From NCBI GenBank assembly GCA_002709505.1, contig PARB01000061.1:1-51628 (forward strand): a stretch of 51,628 nt of DNA, given 5' to 3'. How positions within the stretch are numbered: position 1 is the first letter of the stretch; each line of letters starts with the position of its first letter. This document shows, in pieces, positions 17,234-26,361 of this stretch. The stretch is from Paracoccaceae bacterium (GTDB lineage Bacteria; Pseudomonadota; Alphaproteobacteria; Rhizobiales; Stappiaceae). The position numbers and the translations under genes were made by a program. The notes under the pieces are model-generated. The model saw nothing but the letters and a program-made list of their open reading frames with translations, ran no database searches and was not told the origin of the DNA.

Positions 17234-18010
17234 ATGAAAATCGCTCGTCTGGCCATTTTGGGTGTTTCGCTGGGTGCAGGCCTTCTGGTTGCGCGCATGG
17301 TGATGACATCCGGCAGCGAACCGCCGTCCGAACCTGTGATCGTTGCGGAAACGACGGAGAAGGACGAGGTGCTTGTGGCGGGCCGCGATATCGCGCTCGG
17401 TCAGCAGGTCAGGGAAGACGACCTGAGCTGGACCGACTGGCCGCGCGACCTCACCCCCCTGAACGCGATCCTCAGGTCCGAACGCCCCGATGCCGTGGGC
17501 GAAATCGCCGGGCGCATCGCCAAGGCGCCGGTCTATTCCGGCGAGCCGCTGCGTGAGGAACGCCTGATTTCGAGCGACCGCGGCTTCATGTCCTCGATCC
17601 TGCCCAAGGGCAAGCGGGCGATTGCCGTCTCCGTGGAGGCCCTGACCTCCGCCGGCGGCTTTATCCTGCCCGGCGACAAGGTCGACGTCATTCTCACCCG
17701 TCAGTCCGGCCAGCGCGGCGGCAACAACTTCACCAGCGAAACCATCCTCCAGAACGTGCGCGTGCTTGCGATCGACACGATCACGGCCGGCGAGCAGGAG
17801 GAAAAGGCATTGCCGCCGGGCCAGACCGCGACGCTCGAGCTCCTGCCGAACCAGGCGGAGGTCGTTGCCCAGGCAACCCAGCTCGGAACGATTTCGCTGG
17901 TCCTGCGCAGCGTGCAGGATTCGGCCGACGATGCGGAGCAGAACGTGATCGGCGGCGGTGTGAACTTCGTGAAATTCGGCGTTACCGGCCAGATGCAGAC
18001 CCAGCGCTAG
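17234..18010 (+). CDS. cpaB: Tad pilus assembly protein CpaB/RcpC
   Basis: A 258-residue periplasmic assembly protein anchored by an N-terminal helix (about 4-24). It has a SAF domain beginning at VLVAGRDIALGQQVREDDL (about residues 45-63) and the RcpC/CpaB C-terminal domain, including GGFILPGDKVDVILT. It is thought to bind peptidoglycan or modify the secretin pore. The frame is open back to 17147, but the membrane segment begins at ATG 17234. It is the first gene of the main Tad operon; cpaC follows after 39 bases. Confidence 0.92.
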   Translation: MKIARLAILGVSLGAGLLVARMVMTSGSEPPSEPVIVAETTEKDEVLVAGRDIALGQQVREDDLSWTDWPRDLTPLNAILRSERPDAVGEIAGRIAKAPVYSGEPLREERLISSDRGFMSSILPKGKRAIAVSVEALTSAGGFILPGDKVDVILTRQSGQRGGNNFTSETILQNVRVLAIDTITAGEQEEKALPPGQTATLELLPNQAEVVAQATQLGTISLVLRSVQDSADDAEQNVIGGGVNFVKFGVTGQMQTQR

Positions 18011-18049
18011 AACGGCGCGGGTATGGCAATGACGTCAAGGAGAACTAGA

Positions 18050-19489
18050 ATGGTTGCTCAACGTTTCCTCGGCATCGGCCTGGCCGTGGCGCTGGTCCTC
18101 GGCGGACTGGGACTGCCCACGCGCTCTCATGCGGACGGGTATCCGAAGTCCGTGACGATCTCCGCCGGCGAGCGCGTCTCCGGGCGCATCCTCCAGGTCG
18201 GCCTCGGCCGGTCCGTGGTGATCAACCTCGGTGAGGAAGTCAGCGACGTCATCGTGTCCAACCCGGAGGTGGCCGACGCGGTCGTGCGCAGCGCGCGCCG
18301 GGTGTTCGTCTTCGGCAACAAGGCGGGCCAGGCGAGCCTCTTCCTGTTCGGCCGTGCCGGCAACCAGATCGCCAGCTTCGATCTCGCGGTGGAAAACGAC
18401 ACCACCGACCTCAATGCGATGATCCGGCGCTCGATCCCCGGTGCCGAGATCCGTGCAGAATCCGTCAACGGCAACATGGTGCTGAGCGGGACCGCGCCGA
18501 GCACGGCGGACGCCCAGCGGGCGGCCGACCTCGCCGCGCGCTTCACCCGCAAGGAGGGCGAGGGGCTTCCGGTCCTCAACATGATCTCCGTCACCGGCAA
18601 GGATCAGGTACACCTCAAGGTCACCGTCGCGGAGGTCGAGCGCTCGATCATCAAGCAGCTCGGCGTCAATCTCGGCGGCAACATCGGCATCGGCAACTAC
18701 AACGTCGGCTTCAACAACGCACCCGGCTACACGGTGAACTCCAACGTCGTCGGCCGCTCGGCCGCCGGCCTGTTCGACCCGACCAATCCGAATTCGACCT
18801 CCGGTTTCATCGCCGGCGGCACCCAGCTCAAGGCCAACATCGAGGCGCTGCAGCGCGACGGCGTGATCCGCACGCTGGCCGAACCGACGCTGACGGCGAT
18901 CTCGGGCGAGAACGCCAGCTTTCTGGCCGGCGGCGAATTCCCGATCCCGATCTCCCAGGACAACAACAAGATCACGGTCGAATTCAAGAAGTTCGGTGTC
19001 GGCCTCGACTTCACGCCGGTGGTGCTGAGCGGAGGGCGCATCTCCTTGCGCGTCAAGACCGAGGTCAGCGAGATCACCCAGGAAGGCGCGGTCAATATCG
19101 GCACCTTGTCGATCCCGGCCCTGAAGGTGCGGCGCGCGGAATCCACCGTCGAGCTGCCCTCCGGCGGCACGCTGGTGATGGCCGGTCTCTTGAAGGAATC
19201 CTACAAGCAGGATCTCAACGGCGTGCCCGGCCTGATGCAGGTGCCCATTCTGGGCGCGCTGTTCAAGAGCCGCGACTTCCTGCGCCAGGAGACCGAGCTC
19301 GCCGTTTTCGTCACGCCCTACACGGTGCGCCCGGTGGCGCGGTCCGAGCTTGTCGAGCCGACGAAGAACTTCGCCCCGGCCACCGACGGCGACACGATTT
19401 TCCTGAACCGCCTGAACCGCGTCTATCGCGTGTCCGGTAGCCCGGCCGAAGGCGGCTATCACGGCCAGGTCGGCTTTATCTACGAATGA
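18050..19489 (+). CDS. cpaC: Tad pilus outer-membrane secretin CpaC/RcpA
   Basis: A 479-residue secretin that forms the outer-membrane channel for the Tad pilus. There is a signal peptide (ending about TRSHA-DG), an N-terminal pilus module (about 25-130), a BON-like stretch (about 125-185) and the secretin domain (about 230-430) with the conserved VPGLMQVPILGALFKS and ELAVFVTPYTVRPV. ATG 18050 has AAGGAG at 18037-18042, 7 bases away, which rules out the in-frame ATG at 18023 as the better start. It overlaps the cpaD start by 4 bases. Confidence 0.95.
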   Translation: MVAQRFLGIGLAVALVLGGLGLPTRSHADGYPKSVTISAGERVSGRILQVGLGRSVVINLGEEVSDVIVSNPEVADAVVRSARRVFVFGNKAGQASLFLFGRAGNQIASFDLAVENDTTDLNAMIRRSIPGAEIRAESVNGNMVLSGTAPSTADAQRAADLAARFTRKEGEGLPVLNMISVTGKDQVHLKVTVAEVERSIIKQLGVNLGGNIGIGNYNVGFNNAPGYTVNSNVVGRSAAGLFDPTNPNSTSGFIAGGTQLKANIEALQRDGVIRTLAEPTLTAISGENASFLAGGEFPIPISQDNNKITVEFKKFGVGLDFTPVVLSGGRISLRVKTEVSEITQEGAVNIGTLSIPALKVRRAESTVELPSGGTLVMAGLLKESYKQDLNGVPGLMQVPILGALFKSRDFLRQETELAVFVTPYTVRPVARSELVEPTKNFAPATDGDTIFLNRLNRVYRVSGSPAEGGYHGQVGFIYE

Positions 19490-20268
19490 TGGGGATCGCA
19501 CCGATGAATGCAAAGACCGCACAGCGCCGCGCAGCGGCAGCGCGCCCGAGCCGGCCGGTCATGCCCGCCGTTGCGGTTCTCGCAGCGCTTCTCGCCGCCG
19601 GCTGCCAGAGCCAGGCGCCGACCACCTCGGCGCTTGCCGCCAACGACTACCGCCTGCGCCATCCCATCGTGGTGGGCGAGGGCACCAAGACGCTGGACCT
19701 GCCGATCGGCAGCGGCATGCGGCAACTGTCGCCGCAACTGGCGGCGGTGGTGTCGAGTTTCGCCCGTGACGCCCGGTCGCGCGGCGGCGGGTCGGTGGAG
19801 ATCATCGCCCCGTCCGGCTCGCGCAACGAGGCCGCGGTCCATGCGGTACTGCCGCAGATCCGCCAGGCGCTGACCCGCGGCGGCGTGCCGTCCAAGCGCA
19901 TCGCCACGCGTAGCTACAGCGTCGGCGATGGCGGCATCGCCGCGCCCGTGCGCCTCGCCTACACCGGCGTGCAGGCAAGTGCGGGTCCCTGCGGTCAATG
20001 GCCCGACAATATCACCGGCGGCGCCTCGGCGACGAAGCACAATCCGCATCTGAACAACACGCAGTACTACAATTTCGGTTGCGCCTCGCAGGCGAACCTG
20101 GCGGCGATGGTCGACAATCCCTCCGACCTGCTCTACCCGCGCGCGGTCGAACCGGGCGACCAGATGCGCCGTGGCGTCGTCTATGACAAGTACCGCAAGG
20201 GCGAGCAGACGGCATCGGAATACAAGCAGGGTGACGGCGCGCAGGTTTCCGACGCAGCCGGAAACTGA
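19486..20268 (+). CDS. cpaD: Tad pilus assembly lipoprotein CpaD
   Basis: A 260-residue lipoprotein with a lipobox LLAAGC (about residues 34-39). CpaD-type proteins help place or stabilise the secretin in the outer membrane. The mature part has NDYRLRHPIVV near its start and the conserved CGQWPDN and NFGCASQANLAAMV with RPVE-like YPRAVEPGD later. ATG 19486 overlaps the cpaC stop (ATGATG); MNAK at 19504 is a possible alternative. cpaE follows after 20 bases. Confidence 0.93.
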   Translation: MMGIAPMNAKTAQRRAAAARPSRPVMPAVAVLAALLAAGCQSQAPTTSALAANDYRLRHPIVVGEGTKTLDLPIGSGMRQLSPQLAAVVSSFARDARSRGGGSVEIIAPSGSRNEAAVHAVLPQIRQALTRGGVPSKRIATRSYSVGDGGIAAPVRLAYTGVQASAGPCGQWPDNITGGASATKHNPHLNNTQYYNFGCASQANLAAMVDNPSDLLYPRAVEPGDQMRRGVVYDKYRKGEQTASEYKQGDGAQVSDAAGN

Positions 20269-20288
20269 TCCCGGGAGGAGCAGGACGA

Positions 20289-21605
20289 ATGAACACGCTG
20301 GCATTCGAGGATATGGGTGAGGACACCCGCCGGGCCATCGACGAGGCGGACCGCGAAACGGAAATCGCGGCCCCGCCGCCGCCCGCCGACACGCTCGACC
20401 TGAAAGCGGTCCCGCGCATCGCCATCCAGGCGTTTTGCGAAAGCGACGAGGTTGCCGGAACCATCGAGCGGGCCGCGCAGGACCGGCGCATGGCCAAGGC
20501 GCATGTGAAGGTGCACAAGGGCGGGATCGCGGCCGCGGCGGATTTCTATTCCTCCGCACCGACGCCGAACCTGATCATGATCGAAAGCCTGATGGACCCC
20601 AACGGCCTGATCGAGGGTCTGGAGCGTCTTGCCGAGGTCTGCGACGCGGGCACCAAGGTTGTGGTGATCGGCCACGTCAACGACGTGTCGCTCTACCGCG
20701 ATCTCATTCACCGCGGCGTCAGCGACTATCTCGTCGCGCCGATCGACCTGTTCCAGGTGATTGGCGCCATCGGCGATCTTTACGTCAGCCCGGAGGCCGA
20801 ACCGCTCGGCCGCACCATCGGCTTCATCGGCGCCAAGGGCGGCGTCGGCGCTTCTACGGTTGCGCATAATGTCTCCTGGTCGATCGCCCGCGTCTATGAA
20901 AGCGATGTCGTGCTGGCCGATCTCGATCTGGCCTTCGGCACCGCCGGACTGGATTTCAACCAGGATCCGCTGCAGGGCGTGTTCGAGGCCGTGTCCTCGC
21001 CGGAACGGCTGGACGAGACCATGCTCGACCGCCTCCTGTCGAAATGCGCGGATCGTCTCAGCCTGCTTGCGGCCCCCGCCTCGCTGGAACGCGCCTATGA
21101 TCATGGCGAGAACAGCTTCGACGGACTGCTCGAGGTGATGCAGGCGGGCGCGCCCGCGGTCATTCTCGACATTCCCCACGGCTGGTCGTCGTGGATCCGC
21201 CATTTGCTGGCGAAGGTCGACGAGGTGGTGATCGTCGCCGAGCCGGATCTGGCGAACCTGCGCAATGCCAAGAACATGGTCGACACCCTGCGCCAGCTGC
21301 GTCCCAACGACGCTGCGCCGCGCCTTGTGCTGAACCGCGTCAACGTGCCCAAGCGCCCCGAGATCAAGGTGAGCGAGTTTACCGACGCGCTCGGCATCGA
21401 TCCGGTTGCGGTGCTGCCGTTCGAGCCGCTCCTGTTCGGCACGGCGGCGAACAACGGGCAGATGATTGGCGAGCAGGACGAGAAACATCCGAGTGCGGCG
21501 CTGTTCGAGCAGATCTCGCAGGTCGTCACCGGTCGGGGCGAGATCCAGAAGCAGAAGGGCCTGGCGCTTGGCGCGCTGATGAGCCGCTTGTTGAAAAAGG
21601 CCTGA
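20289..21605 (+). CDS. cpaE: Tad pilus localisation ATPase CpaE/TadZ
   Basis: A 438-residue protein with an N-terminal receiver-like domain (about 43-165) and a C-terminal MinD/ParA-type ATPase domain with deviant Walker A GAKGGVGAST (181-190). It places the Tad machine at the correct cell site, often the pole. The receiver lacks a phospho-acceptor Asp (NLIMIES at that strand end), as in other CpaE proteins, so it is unlikely to be phosphorylated. A poly-proline stretch (about 29-32) precedes it. It is in the middle of the Tad operon, 90 bases before cpaF. Confidence 0.94.
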   Translation: MNTLAFEDMGEDTRRAIDEADRETEIAAPPPPADTLDLKAVPRIAIQAFCESDEVAGTIERAAQDRRMAKAHVKVHKGGIAAAADFYSSAPTPNLIMIESLMDPNGLIEGLERLAEVCDAGTKVVVIGHVNDVSLYRDLIHRGVSDYLVAPIDLFQVIGAIGDLYVSPEAEPLGRTIGFIGAKGGVGASTVAHNVSWSIARVYESDVVLADLDLAFGTAGLDFNQDPLQGVFEAVSSPERLDETMLDRLLSKCADRLSLLAAPASLERAYDHGENSFDGLLEVMQAGAPAVILDIPHGWSSWIRHLLAKVDEVVIVAEPDLANLRNAKNMVDTLRQLRPNDAAPRLVLNRVNVPKRPEIKVSEFTDALGIDPVAVLPFEPLLFGTAANNGQMIGEQDEKHPSAALFEQISQVVTGRGEIQKQKGLALGALMSRLLKKA

Positions 21606-21695
21606 GGCGCGGAACGGCGGCTTGTGGCTGTCGGCCCGCGGCGGGGGAACGTCCCTCCGCGGACGATTGATGAACGCAGTTGAGAGCAGGTGAAA

Positions 21696-23204
21696 ATGTT
21701 CGGTCGACGTGGCGCAACTCCTGGAACGGCGGCTCCCCGCCCCAAGGCTCCCGCTGCTCCCCCCGCGGGATCGGCGGTCGAACCGCGCGCGGACGCGCAA
21801 CAGGAGCGCGAGACGGCGGTCGCCGCCAGCGCTGCGCCGGCCGTTGCCGCCCAGCCCGCCCCCCAGCCCAAGGCCCCCGAGCCTGCGCCGGAAAAGGCCG
21901 TGCAGAGGCGGTCTAACGACTATTACGCGACCAAGGCGTCGATCTTCAACGCGCTGGTCGAGGCCATCGACCTGTCGATGCTGACAAGGCTGTCGCCGGA
22001 GGATGCACGCGAGGAGATCCGCGACGTCGTCAACGACATCATCGCGCTGAAGAACGTGGTCATGTCGATCTCCGAGCAGGAAGACCTGCTGGAGGACATC
22101 TGCAACGACGTTCTCGGCTATGGCCCGCTGGAGCCGCTGCTGGCGCGCGACGACATCGCCGACATCATGGTCAATGGCGCCGACACGGTCTACATCGAGA
22201 CCCAGGGCAAGATGCAGCAGACCAATGTCCGCTTCCGCGACAACAGGCAGCTGATGAACATCTGCCAGCGGATCGTGAGCCAGGTCGGCCGTCGTGTCGA
22301 CGAATCGAGCCCGATCTGTGACGCGCGCCTCGCCGACGGCTCGCGTGTCAACGTGATCGCACCGCCGCTGGCGATCGACGGCCCGACGCTCACCATCCGC
22401 AAGTTCAAGAAGGACAAGCTGACGCTGAAGCAGCTCGTCCAGTTCAATTCCGTGTCGCCGGAAGGCGCTACCGTTCTGGAGATCATCGGCCGCAGCCGCT
22501 GCAACGTGCTGATCTCCGGCGGTACCGGTTCGGGCAAGACGACGCTGCTCAACTGCCTGACCGCCTATATCGATTCCACCGAACGCATCATCACCTGCGA
22601 GGATGCGGCGGAGCTGCAGCTGCAGCAGCCGCATGTGGTGCGTCTGGAAACCCGCCCGCCCAACCTTGAGGGCGAGGGCGAGGTGACCATGCGCGACCTG
22701 GTCAAGAACTGCCTGCGCATGCGGCCCGAACGCATCATCGTCGGCGAGGTCCGCGGACCCGAGGCCTTCGATCTGCTGCAGGCGATGAACACCGGCCACG
22801 ACGGCTCGATGGGCACGCTCCACGCCAACAGCCCGCGCGAGGCCCTCTCGCGTCTGGAATCGATGATCACCATGGGCGGCTTCTCGCTCCCCTCCAAGAC
22901 CCTGCGCGAGATGATCGTGTCCTCCATCGACGTGATCGTCCAGGCGCAGCGCCTGCGCGACGGCTCGCGCCGCATCACCCATGTCTCCGAGGTCATGGGC
23001 ATGGAGGGCGACGTCATCATCACCCAGGACGTGTTCCTCTACGACATCCTCGGCGAGGACGCGAACGGCAAGCTGATCGGGCGGCACCGCTCCACCGGCA
23101 TCGGCCGTCCGAAGTTCTGGGAAAAGGCCCGCTACTTCGGTGAGGAACACCGTCTCGCCGCGGCGCTTGACGCGGCCGAAGTGCGCGAGGACGGCAATGT
23201 CTGA
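21696..23204 (+). CDS. cpaF: Tad pilus secretion ATPase CpaF/TadA
   Basis: A 502-residue hexameric GspE/VirB11-like ATPase that powers pilin assembly at the inner membrane. An Ala/Pro-rich disordered N-terminus (to about residue 70) precedes the N-domain ([12 protein letters not shown]). Then come Walker [10 protein letters not shown] (about 275-283), the Asp box [10 protein letters not shown], and the His-box region [16 protein letters not shown] prefer ATG 21696 to GTG 21690, with GAGAGCAGG upstream. Its end overlaps tadB by 8 bases. Confidence 0.95.
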   Translation: MFGRRGATPGTAAPRPKAPAAPPAGSAVEPRADAQQERETAVAASAAPAVAAQPAPQPKAPEPAPEKAVQRRSNDYYATKASIFNALVEAIDLSMLTRLSPEDAREEIRDVVNDIIALKNVVMSISEQEDLLEDICNDVLGYGPLEPLLARDDIADIMVNGADTVYIETQGKMQQTNVRFRDNRQLMNICQRIVSQVGRRVDESSPICDARLADGSRVNVIAPPLAIDGPTLTIRKFKKDKLTLKQLVQFNSVSPEGATVLEIIGRSRCNVLISGGTGSGKTTLLNCLTAYIDSTERIITCEDAAELQLQQPHVVRLETRPPNLEGEGEVTMRDLVKNCLRMRPERIIVGEVRGPEAFDLLQAMNTGHDGSMGTLHANSPREALSRLESMITMGGFSLPSKTLREMIVSSIDVIVQAQRLRDGSRRITHVSEVMGMEGDVIITQDVFLYDILGEDANGKLIGRHRSTGIGRPKFWEKARYFGEEHRLAAALDAAEVREDGNV

Positions 23205-24216
23205 GCTGAAGGACTTTCTCTCGCCCGAACTGACGATGCTGGCAACCGCCCTGCTTGCCACCTTTTCCATCGGCGGCATCCTCTATGCGCTGCTTCAGCC
23301 GATGCTGACGGGAGAAAAGCAGCGTGACAAGCGCCTCAAGTCCGTCTCCAGCCGCGCCACGACCATCGACGCCGCCCGTCTCCTGAAGGACAACGACCGG
23401 CGCCGCAAGTCCGTTCAGGACCAGCTTCGCGATTTCGAAACCCGGGAAAAGAAGCGCAAGGACAAACAGGCGCGTCTCACGCTCGAGGAGCGGATCGAGC
23501 AGGCGGGGCTGACCTGGACGCGGCGCACGTTCTACATCTTCTCCGTGGTCAGCGGCCTTGTCGTCACCTTGATCGGCTTCTCGATCACCTCGTCGATCCT
23601 CGTAAACGCCGGCTTCGCCTTTGTCGGCTTCTTCGGCATTCCCCGCTTCTATCTGGGGCGCAAGAAGAAGAAGCGCATCGACGCGTTTCTCAATGAATTG
23701 CCGAATGCGGTGGATGTCATCGTGCGCGGTACCAAGGCGGGTCTGCCCCTGGCGGAATGCTTCCAGATCGTGGCGGCCGAGGCGCGCGATCCGATCCGGA
23801 CGGAGTTTCGCCGCCTGATCGAGGCGCAAACGATGGGCGTCACGCTGAGCGAGGCGATCACCAAGCTGCCGCAGCGCATGCCGGTGGCGGAAGCGAATTT
23901 TCTCGCGATCGTCGTTGCCATCCAGTCGCAGGCCGGCGGCTCGATGTCGGAGGCGCTCGGCAATCTGTCCAAGGTGCTGCGCGAGCGCAAGGCGATGAAG
24001 GGCAAGATCCAGGCGATGAGCCAGGAGGCGAAATCCTCCGCCGCGATCATCGGGTCGTTGCCGTTCCTGGTTGTCGGCGTGCTGTCGCTGACGAGCCCGT
24101 CCTACATCATGCTTCTGGTCACCGAACCCGCAGGCAACATGATCCTCGCCTTTTCCGGATTTTGGATGCTGACGGGAATGGCCATCATGAAGAAGATGAT
24201 CAACTTTGACTTCTGA
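23197..24216 (+). CDS. tadB: Tad pilus inner-membrane platform protein TadB
   Basis: A 339-residue inner-membrane protein of the GspF/TadB family that works with TadC and the CpaF ATPase. There is an N-terminal helix (about 11-32), a charged coiled-coil-like linker (about 40-95, many Lys/Arg/Glu), a pair of helices (about 108-150), the T2SSF cytoplasmic domain with LNELPNAVDVIVRGTKAG, and two C-terminal helices. ATG 23197 lies within the end of cpaF with GAGGA upstream. Frame and spacing (15 bases to tadC) show one operon. Confidence 0.93.
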   Translation: MSELKDFLSPELTMLATALLATFSIGGILYALLQPMLTGEKQRDKRLKSVSSRATTIDAARLLKDNDRRRKSVQDQLRDFETREKKRKDKQARLTLEERIEQAGLTWTRRTFYIFSVVSGLVVTLIGFSITSSILVNAGFAFVGFFGIPRFYLGRKKKKRIDAFLNELPNAVDVIVRGTKAGLPLAECFQIVAAEARDPIRTEFRRLIEAQTMGVTLSEAITKLPQRMPVAEANFLAIVVAIQSQAGGSMSEALGNLSKVLRERKAMKGKIQAMSQEAKSSAAIIGSLPFLVVGVLSLTSPSYIMLLVTEPAGNMILAFSGFWMLTGMAIMKKMINFDF

Positions 24217-24231
24217 CGCGAAGGCCCGGCC

Positions 24232-25218
24232 ATGATGGGACTGGATTTTTCTGATCTGATGAGCCAGCAGATGATCATCGCCGCGCTGACGATGGTCGCG
24301 GTTGCCGGCACGGTCTTCGTGCTGGTGATGCCGCTGCTTGAGGGCGACAAGCTGAAGAGCCGCATGAAGTCGGTGGCGCTCGAGCGCGACCAGATGCGCG
24401 CCCGCGAACGCGCGCGCATGGCCGACGAGAAAGCCAATGCAAGGGTCTCCCTGCGCAATCAGCCCAAGCAGCAGGTGCAGCGCATTGTCGACCGGCTCAA
24501 CCTCAAGCATTTGATGTCGGACGAACAGACCAAGCTGCGGCTTATGCGGGCCGGATTTCGCGGCACCAAGCCGCTCTACATGTTCCTGTTTGCGCGGCTG
24601 GTCATGCCGGTGGTGCTGTTTGTCGTGGCGCTGTTCTACACCTTCGTGGTGCTGCAGCTCGAACAGCCGCCGATGGTCAAGGTCCTGATCGCCAGTGTGG
24701 TCGCCTTCATCGGCTACTATGCACCCGACCTGTATCTCAAGAACCGGATCCAGAACCGCCAGCTGTCGATCAACCGGGCCTGGCCGGATTCGCTCGACCT
24801 GATGCTGATCTGCGTGGAATCGGGCATGTCCATCGAGGTCGCCTTTCGCAAGGTCTCGGAGGAAATCGGCGTGCAGTCGATCGCGCTCGCCGAGGAACTG
24901 ACGCTGACCAACGCCGAACTGTCCTATCTCGGCGAACGCCGGCTCGCCTATGAAAACCTTGCCAAGCGCACGGGCCTGGAAGGCGTCAAGAACGTCTCGC
25001 TCGCCCTCATCCAGGCGGAGCGCTACGGCACGCCGGTGTCGCAGGCGCTGCGGGTGATGGCCGACGAGAACCGGGCGCAGCGCATGCAGGCGGCCGAGAA
25101 AAAGGCCGCCGCCCTGCCGCCGAAGCTGACGGTTCCGATGATCGTGTTCTTCCTGCCGGTGCTTCTGGCCGTGATCATCGGCCCGGTGATTATCCAGGCG
25201 CTCGCCACCTTCAAGTGA
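24232..25218 (+). CDS. tadC: Tad pilus inner-membrane platform protein TadC
   Basis: A 328-residue GspF/TadC-type membrane protein, partner of TadB. It has an N-terminal helix (about 15-35), a charged linker, a helix pair around residues 120-165, the T2SSF domain with WPDSLDLMLICVESGMS, and C-terminal helices after KLTVPMIVFFLPV. It is the last gene of the plus-strand Tad operon and is followed by a palindromic terminator shared with the convergent tadD. Confidence 0.93.
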   Translation: MMGLDFSDLMSQQMIIAALTMVAVAGTVFVLVMPLLEGDKLKSRMKSVALERDQMRARERARMADEKANARVSLRNQPKQQVQRIVDRLNLKHLMSDEQTKLRLMRAGFRGTKPLYMFLFARLVMPVVLFVVALFYTFVVLQLEQPPMVKVLIASVVAFIGYYAPDLYLKNRIQNRQLSINRAWPDSLDLMLICVESGMSIEVAFRKVSEEIGVQSIALAEELTLTNAELSYLGERRLAYENLAKRTGLEGVKNVSLALIQAERYGTPVSQALRVMADENRAQRMQAAEKKAAALPPKLTVPMIVFFLPVLLAVIIGPVIIQALATFK

Positions 25219-25266
25219 TCCGCAAGAGGGCGCGCGGCCCGAGACGCGGACCCGACCGCCGGCTCA

Positions 25267-25313
25267 GACATCAAAAAGGCCTCCGGGACGATCCCGGAGG
25301 CCTTTTTGATGTC
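25267..25313. terminator. 47-bp perfect palindrome: two-way terminator between tadC and tadD
   Basis: Two 22-base arms (25267-25288 and 25292-25313) are perfectly complementary around a 3-base centre CGA. The GC core (GGCCTCCGGGA) is flanked by A5 on the left and T5 on the right, so it reads as a stem plus U-run on both strands. It lies 49 bases after the tadC stop and 51 beyond the tadD stop. The arms extend beyond the U-run (GACATC/GATGTC), longer than a terminator needs. Confidence 0.92.
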
Positions 25314-25363
25314 TGCACTGCCGACCCGTGCCGGAGGGGGAAGAGAAGGGTGCCCCGGCGGGA

Positions 25364-26182
25364 TCAGCCGCCACGCTTCTTCTTGTCGGCGGCGGAGATC
25401 TCCGCCCAGGAATTGCGCTGCGCCAGCATCGATTTCAGATAGGCGATATTCTGGTTGGCCTGTGCCGGGTCGATTTCCGAGCGCGCCACGCTTTCGGCCT
25501 CCTGAAAACGTCCCTGCAATCCGATCGACAGGGCGAGGTTCTGCCGGATGCGGCTGTCGGCCTTGGGGCTGGCGGCGGCTTTCTGGAGGATTTCCTCGGC
25601 CTGTTTCACCTCTCCCGCCAGCAGATAGGACATGGCGAGATTGTTGAGCAGGCTCGGCTCGTCGGGCGCGATCTTCAGCGCCTGGCCGTAAAGCGAGCGG
25701 GCCTTGTTGGTGTTGCCCATCTGGTCCTCGATCGCCGCTTCCGCGGAGAGAAGACGCCAGTCCGGACGGGTGGGGGTCTGGGCGCCCTTGATCACCTGAA
25801 GCGCTTCCGGCAGTTTGCCGCTCATTGCCAGCACCTTGCCATAGGCGGCGGCGATGTCGCGGTCGCTCTGCTTGTTGATCACCGCCTTGCGCAAGACGGC
25901 CTCGGCCTGCGGGATCTGGCCGTTGCGCCGGAGCGCGGCGGCGTAATTCAGGATGTTCTCGCGGTTGTCGGGCGACTTCTCGTAGGCCTGCCCCCAGTAG
26001 CCAACGGCCTGGCGCGCGGTGTCGGAGCCGGGCGCGGCGTAGCTTTGGGTGGCGCTCGCATGGGTGCCGACCGCCCGTTTGGACGAGGCGCATCCGCTTG
26101 CGGCAAGCGCTGCGGCCAGCGACAGGGCAAGGACGATATGGCTGGGGACGGAGCGTCCCCGGGAACGGCGCGTGGATGGCAT
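25364..26182 (-). CDS. tadD: Tad pilus TPR lipoprotein TadD
   Basis: A 272-residue tetratricopeptide lipoprotein. The lipobox is LAASGC (Cys about 31), and at least four TPR-like helical pairs run from about residue 60 to 235 (for example DEPSLLNNLAMSYLLAGEVK). TadD is a pilotin-like factor for the Tad secretin. It converges on the main Tad operon, so it has its own promoter in the 26183-26361 gap. GAGGAG lies about 9 bases before the ATG. It ends with a basic KKKRGG tail. Confidence 0.9.
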   Translation of the reverse strand: MPSTRRSRGRSVPSHIVLALSLAAALAASGCASSKRAVGTHASATQSYAAPGSDTARQAVGYWGQAYEKSPDNRENILNYAAALRRNGQIPQAEAVLRKAVINKQSDRDIAAAYGKVLAMSGKLPEALQVIKGAQTPTRPDWRLLSAEAAIEDQMGNTNKARSLYGQALKIAPDEPSLLNNLAMSYLLAGEVKQAEEILQKAAASPKADSRIRQNLALSIGLQGRFQEAESVARSEIDPAQANQNIAYLKSMLAQRNSWAEISAADKKKRGG

Positions 26183-26361
26183 GGTGCCAGGCTCCTCAAC
26201 GCGAAAGACGGGTTTGCAAATTGCGCTCCCCCATCAATACGTCGTTAACCCTAATGCTTCGTTAAACGTCGCGGCCGCCTGCGTCCGCTCGTGCCGCCGT
26301 CGTGCGGATTGCGGCCCGATGGGCCTTCATGCTTTAACGTCGGTTCCGTCCCGTTTCCAAC

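Noticed and set aside
18023..18049. Longer cpaC start at ATG 18023
   Set aside because: AAGGAG at 18037-18042 lies inside the extension with ideal spacing to ATG 18050, and the signal peptide begins there.
20181..23279. A 1032-codon open frame on the minus strand across cpaE and cpaF
   Set aside because: It is antisense to two well-recognised genes; the translation is Arg/His/Asp-rich low-complexity sequence with no motif, a known side effect of high third-position GC.
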